Below, one piece after another: positions 59,201-64,000 of a DNA stretch of 64,000 bases (the first letter of the stretch is position 1; each line of letters begins with the position of its first letter). The position numbers were made by a program, and so were the translations under genes. This DNA comes from Pohlia nutans (taxonomy: Eukaryota > Streptophyta > Bryopsida > Bryales > Mniaceae): contig CM040088.1 in the NCBI GenBank assembly GCA_022496805.1, forward strand, positions 30,510,452 to 30,574,451. Reading direction: 5' to 3'. The notes below the pieces were generated by a model. The model searched no databases, was not told the origin of the DNA, and saw only the letters and a list, made by a program, of their open reading frames with translations.

Positions 59201-60285
59201 TCGCACTCTGGGCATTCTTCAAGGTCTTCATTGTTCCCCTCGTACAATACATGGCCATCTGGGCAACAATGAATTTGCTTGTGCTTTAGGCCCAACTTCA
59301 TCAACATGCTTTTCACCTAGTACGACGTTCGTGGAAAACAGTTTGATGTTGGCAAAAGATCTCCTGCTATCCATGTCAAAAGTGCATCCATGAATGTATG
59401 CGGCACAGAATAAAGAGTGCAGAGGGAAAACAATACAATGCAGCACTGAAGACGGTTCTGAGTGTTGCCTTCGAAGACGCTTTCAGTGGATTCTCGTACA
59501 AGATTCTCCAAATTAACTTCATTCCATTGTTCCTCCCCCTCGATGATGTTAGCGTCCATTGGTGCCTGCTCGCCATTGTCGACAGCGTCATTGTGAATGT
59601 CGTCTATTCGAGTAAATGCATCTCTTGCCATGTTTTCAATGTCCACGGCGGTTCTCCTTGGCCATGTGAATCCATCCTCAGTATCGTCACATACTTGTTG
59701 CCGGTAACGCTCTGCCTGTCTTTGTCGAGGTGCTGCAGGACCCCGCACATTTCGTCCATCTACGGTCTGTAGACAACCATTACAGTGGAGTCAGAACTGT
59801 TAGTTACAAACTTCAGCAACCTACTACAACAGGACTTCAATTTCATGTATATCACTTCAAATGCTGTACGTCCACTGCAGAAGGGATTAATTTTTTTAAT
59901 TTCATATCCAACCACTCTTGCAGTGTATTACTAATTTTTTCACTGCAATTACTGTACAACATGTTCAAATCAATTGATAGTAATACACAAACTTTGTAGT
60001 CCAATTACTGTACAACATGTTCAAATCAATTGATAGTAATACACAAACTTTGTAGTCCAATGTAAACAAAGTAGTTATGAAGTTCATACGGAATTTAGGA
60101 ATTACCATCACTGGATACACCAAATAAGGATCTCGTCCATGTGTAATGTGGTGCCTTGCCACTGTCTCTACTTTTCTAATGGAAGCGCCTCTGCAGCGAT
60201 TGCATGCACATGGATATTCGGGTAATCCCAACCTATTCGCTATAGAGCGCTCAATGTGATATGCTGCACATAATCTTTGCCGCAT
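53225..60285 (-). pseudogene. CACTA transposase (TNP2-type, DUF4218, DUF4216), four exons
   Basis: This enzyme cuts and moves CACTA ends. Exons on minus: about 60285-60106 (YPCACNRCRGASIRKVETVARH), 59766-58306, 56625-55727, 54131 to 53225 or 53210. All junctions are GT-AG and the phases fit. Exon 2 carries the Transposase_21 region: GLKHKQIHCCPDGHVLYEGN, CPECDQPRY, LTNLRLGLVGDGIIPF, GYKGCPLCG, LPYWK. Exon 3 has VLDVMHCEKNIAENIL and DUF4218 (PPSFFDIMSHLPNHLVEQLF, RWMYPYERYFKTLKGYV). Exon 4 has MYSYGYHFRVKSA and DUF4216 (DEWGFTMANFN, QVFFSDDEDEPGWRVV). In-frame TAG occurs at 59317, 55825 and 53828. The final TAG at 53225 lies just before a good donor (GTAAGT at 53209), so another exon may exist. 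Confidence 0.85.
59946..60057. repeat. Perfect 56-bp tandem duplication
   Basis: The unit (AATTACTGTACAACATG...CTTTGTAGTCC) occurs twice in a row without a mismatch in the first intron of the CACTA transposase gene. A recent slip or an assembly artefact are both possible. Confidence 0.9.
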
Positions 60286-60934
60286 ACTGCACAATTTTTT
60301 CAGTACTAAAATTTAGACTACGTTGTAGGTTAAACATAAAGTGACTTTAGAAGTAGTGGCAAGTACTTCCCGGTTCTTAAACATGGATATTACGTCAGTT
60401 AGTATGCAACTTGTATATCTAAGCGCTTGAAGATACAATTATCCTGTTTTGTAGCTAGAACTTCAGTATATCAAATTTCAGCAATACATGCTCACCAATT
60501 CTTTAATTACAAACTACTCTGATCATTATCTACATGTTCTCCACTTCGTAAACAGAGTACAGTATCAGACGATGATACATGATTTTATTATTTCAATATG
60601 AACCACACACTGCCTACCATTGCATATTCTATAACTGAGTTCACTTGCATGGTTGTGCCATCATGACGTACAATACGATATTTTCATGCTTTCAGATGTA
60701 TATTCAATTATATGTTCCAAGCGCCAGTCCTTTGTGAGCTATTCATACTTAGTCGTCTGAAACACCCATTTTAAACCAATAATACATTGGAAATAATTAG
60801 GTGATTTGTACGTCATGCTCTGATTGTTTGAACCTTGTATAATTCATATACTCTAGTTTTTACTTTATGTACACAGAAGGTGAACTACTTGATGTCATAT
60901 ACATTGTTGTTCTAGTTTCTCGCTGCAAGGTTTA

Positions 60935-61482
60935 TTAACCCTTGAACGTCCCGATGCATCACTGATTTCAAAGAGTCGTTCTAAAATGTTTGATGAATAC
61001 CAAAAATGGAGTTGATGTACAAAGCAAAGTTGTAAATGTCAATGTTTAGATCACATTTGTATGGTTGGATTTATCATATTTTTAAGTTTTTTTTTTAAAT
61101 TAATTTTTCAAGGTTTTCTTTTGAAATTCAATTAAAAATCCCAAAGTAACACAAAAAAATTTAAAAAATTTGTAATGAATTTCAAATAACATGCACTACA
61201 AGATGGTATGCTTTCCATTCTTTGATTCTACTTATTTTGGAAAATCATGTTGAAGGTCTCACTTCTTGAACTACGAATGAAACTTGACATCAACCACTAT
61301 TGTTATTTTTCAAAAAATCACAATATCTTATTTTGAAGATCCATACCGTACAAATGGTAGTCAACTAGCACAAGAACCAAGGAAAATTTGGATGGATGAA
61401 AAACTGTATAGGATGTAGTAAATAGAAGGATTTCAATCTGTTCGTCGTCCATTATATGGACGCAGGCGCGTTAAAGGGTTAA
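60935..61482 (-). mobile_element. TTAA-flanked MITE, family 1 copy C
   Basis: 548 bp, begins TTAACCCTTGAACGTCCCG and ends GGACGCAGGCGCGTTAAAGGGTTAA in pieces. It is the reverse orientation of copies A and B and clearly homologous over its length, though more diverged. It shows the family is dispersed in the genome. Confidence 0.8.
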
Positions 61483-61564
61483 CTGAAAACTCCTTACTGA
61501 ATTCATCATGGTCACTTTCGTGCAAGAATATAATATCTACTATGCTATTTTATGAATGGTTGCA

Positions 61565-62141
61565 TTAACCCCTAACTGCCCAACCATGCATATTTTGCAT
61601 GATGTACAGATTTCATCCGTTGTTTCTCATTTGTCATACACTTTTTGTAATGTGATTTTTTTACTGAATATTTTATGGGAAGTTAGCTTCATGTATGTGT
61701 GATCCGATCAAAAAAGAAACAATTTCTGAAAAAATTATGCCTCATTTCATGTTGTAGTTTTTCACCCAAAATTTTGAAGATTTTAGTCTAAAAGTGTTCT
61801 TGAAAAAATAAACTCATAAAATCAAGCATCCAAAAAATCTCCAAAAATCACTACACCTAGAGTACTACATTATAACCCATCACAACAAATTAAATCCCCA
61901 TACTGTCAATATCTTATTCGTAATCGAATTACAAAATATTTTTTTATTTTATATTTCAAAATTTATAGAGAAATATTATTGATAGCAATCAGAGATCTAA
62001 CCGTATAGATTGAATTTAAATTTCAAAATGTATAACTGTTATTCATACATCAAGTTCCAAATATTAATGTTAGTTGCATTTTATAATGCATCTTCGCAAA
62101 ACTGCCCAAACTGGACATACGTGAGGACGTTTAGGGGTTAA
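61565..62141. mobile_element. TTAA-flanked MITE, family 2 relative
   Basis: 577 bp, begins TTAACCCCTAACTGCCC and ends GGACGTTTAGGGGTTAA. Its right two-thirds match the loop of the foldback element (about 21175-21596). No coding capacity. It lies 83 bases from copy C. Confidence 0.8.
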
Positions 62142-64000
62142 CTGCATATAATCAATTAGCCTGGCAGTATAACATTGTGCCTTATGAACATGTAATTCAG
62201 TGATAAAAATGGTTTGAAATCCAACATCTTCTGTTTGGACAGAGTACCTGATGAACAAGCTTGATGAGTGTCAAACTCCACTTCAGTACTTAAGAGTTGC
62301 ACTGCCAATCTGCCATGAACCATCCCCACAACGACTCCCACAATTACAGGAAATATTCTAATGCAAACGGAATTATAAACATTCAGAACATGGGGAGAAA
62401 TTCAGAGCACACACCTTACTGCCGTGTGTGTTACAAGTACCCTCTTGTTGTGCTCCAATTATTATAAGCTAAATGTCCATGATCACTGCAGGACACATAT
62501 ACACAGACATGTGTACAAATTAGTACACCAACGTATTCAGCACTTAGTGAATGAGTGGACCTCTACAACAATGAACATATTCGAACACCTTCTGTAGCAC
62601 TCTGGATTGGACTGTGACGGTCATTGTAAATTTCAAACCGCACCATGTACTTTCTCTTAATAAGAGAATGTGAGCTACTCACAAGTCACCATGCATGCCT
62701 TGTGCAAATTTCATGTGCGAGAACGAAGATATGAGCCATTACATTAAATACCACTTTTGTGAATAGGAACTTGGTTATAATGCTACAGAGCGCAAAGCAC
62801 ATAGTCATAATTATTGTTCACGTCGATGGCTCAATAACTGAAGTGTACCAAAAACCACTGATATATCCAACAAGTGTTCATGGAAAACTGCAGATTCTAT
62901 ATGAGTCCTACATTTCAAGCAAACCTTACAGCGTTGGTTTTTAGGCCATCCAATATAGTACATTTACCTAAAATATATGCATCATTATCCTGTTCCATCT
63001 TAACAGAAATCTTCAAACTTGAAGCATTGACAGGTTTTTTTTAAAATACACAAACTATTAGAACATGTAGTGCATCGGTCACCTGAATATAATATTTGAG
63101 GATAAAGCCCAATGAAATGGACAAAGAAATTACCACTGTAACCCAGTATGAGGGCAAGTAATTTTGATGAGTCCCTTACATTGGGACAGAAACTACAGAA
63201 ACGAAAATTATGTATGACCAGTATGCCCCCTAACTGGCCTCCTGTAATTTTATCAGATGTCCGTTTGTCTTACGTTTAGTTTTATTTTATTTTCTGAAAT
63301 GTTTGCTTAGGGACGAACACACGCAGAAGTCTTCACTTCTTCAAGAAAAGTAGAATTTGGTTTCATGTGATTTTTAATCTTCAAAATATGATCGTCTTAC
63401 TTTGTTTCAATGAACACCATTAATCCTTGGTCAATTCGGGGTTTATAGAGAAGGTTAGGTTCGCACTTGTACAGTCACAACTTTCTCATATAGTTTTTTA
63501 ACACTACATCCTGTCCTGCATTATATATTGCACAGGAAGCCTCTCTAAAAAGGGGTTAAGACACGTATTTAAACCCACAAATCTTAGAGAAACACTGAAA
63601 GTGAAATGATCTAATTGATTGGTTCCTTCCAGTTTAATTCATTTTCATATGTGACTCGTCTTTATTATAAACTGAAACGATCATAAACTAAGATCATACC
63701 GTCTATCACCAATTTGTACCTACTGTAATGAAGTGATGTTCATAACCGAATCCCGGTCCAAATCTCAGTACTTATGGTTTTGGTGACCAATGTTTTACAA
63801 TTTCTACTTCCTTATTACTATGTTTTACACTAGTAACAAGTACAGTAGTGTTTTTTCAAGCCCACTGATCCCTTACATTGGGCCATAAGAAATGAAATGA
63901 AGCACTCACAGTGTTTTAAGGCGATGTTGATTGACTATGTCCACCAAAACCCGTTCCATCAAAATTATTAATTCGTGATTACCTGCATCAAAGAAATATG
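62142..64000. other. Right edge, no gene recognised
   Basis: AT-rich with no protein-like frame over 65 codons. GGGGTTAA at 63552 resembles a MITE end but has no partner. The region may be the 5' flank of the CACTA-2 transposase gene and its subterminal DNA. Confidence 0.4.

Larger units (their letters stand above)
51692..64000 (-). mobile_element. CACTA-2 element with transposase gene, right end not reached
   Basis: The left end CACTACTAGAAAATGTTGTC starts at 51692, inside a palindrome of CACTA-1. Subterminal motifs TTTCTGTTGGTTTGTGCAC, TTCTGTGCAGTTAG and TTTCTGTTAGTTTAGGCAC follow within 150 bases. A four-exon transposase gene lies on minus. The matching right end was not found before the window edge, so the extent beyond about 60.3 kb is assumed. 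A 27-base ATTTTATCTCATGATCTATT-type unit is duplicated near 52003-52056. Two TTAA-flanked MITEs lie at 60.9-62.1 kb. Confidence 0.75.

Noticed and set aside
1..64000. CRISPR arrays, operons or bacterial signals
   Set aside because: Introns, LTR and non-LTR retrotransposons and CACTA elements show nuclear eukaryotic DNA; no regularly spaced repeat-spacer array is present.

Overview
The window is nuclear DNA from a eukaryote. The best fit is a green-lineage organism, probably a non-seed plant or a streptophyte/green alga. I infer this from CACTA elements with plant-type CACTA-TNP2/DUF4218/DUF4216 proteins, a plant-type CDCA7 zinc-finger gene with short canonical introns, Stowaway-like MITEs and Athila-like and Tnt1-like retrotransposons. 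Tc1-like and TTAA-flanked (piggyBac-like) elements make a flowering plant less likely. I cannot name the species.

Only one clear host gene is visible: a five-exon CDCA7-like gene on + (29633-31766). Almost everything else recognisable is mobile DNA. From left to right: a CACTA terminus (1-888); a decayed non-LTR retrotransposon (about 889-10730) whose ORF2 starts with a 2A-like peptide and whose + strand is strikingly poor in G; an AT-rich stretch with a tRNA-like element, two Stowaway-like MITEs and a 1.4-kb foldback element (10.7-22.2 kb); an almost intact copia element on - with 318-bp LTRs, a GGGCC target duplication and a half-tRNA-type primer site (22714-28391); the CDCA7-like gene; a Tc1 fossil (32.2-36.4 kb) broken by four smaller elements; part of a second Tc1; a decayed Ty3/gypsy polyprotein on - ending in a PHD finger (39.3-42.2 kb); a second, Athila-like gypsy element with an extra ORF after pol (42.2-48.3 kb); two unrecognised coding regions (48.9-50.9 kb); and two nested CACTA elements (50.9 kb to the right edge), the inner one carrying a spliced transposase gene on -.

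The layers can be ordered. CACTA-1 cuts a SWIM-like coding frame at 50908, and CACTA-2 cuts a palindromic subterminal repeat of CACTA-1 at 51692. TTAA-flanked MITEs sit inside the Tc1 reading frame, which can be read across each insert. Removing the inserts restores a Tc1 of about 1.6 kb with matching ends.

One pattern runs across several elements. Long frames without indels in the second gypsy, the CACTA transposase, the SWIM-like gene and the 3' half of the LINE are interrupted almost only by TAG or TAA, often where Gln would fit, while several frames end in TGA. This could be C-to-T decay of CAG/CAA codons or a recoding of UAR. The intact copia ORF and the CDCA7-like gene contain no such codons, which argues against a simple genome-wide recoding. 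It is reported as an open question.
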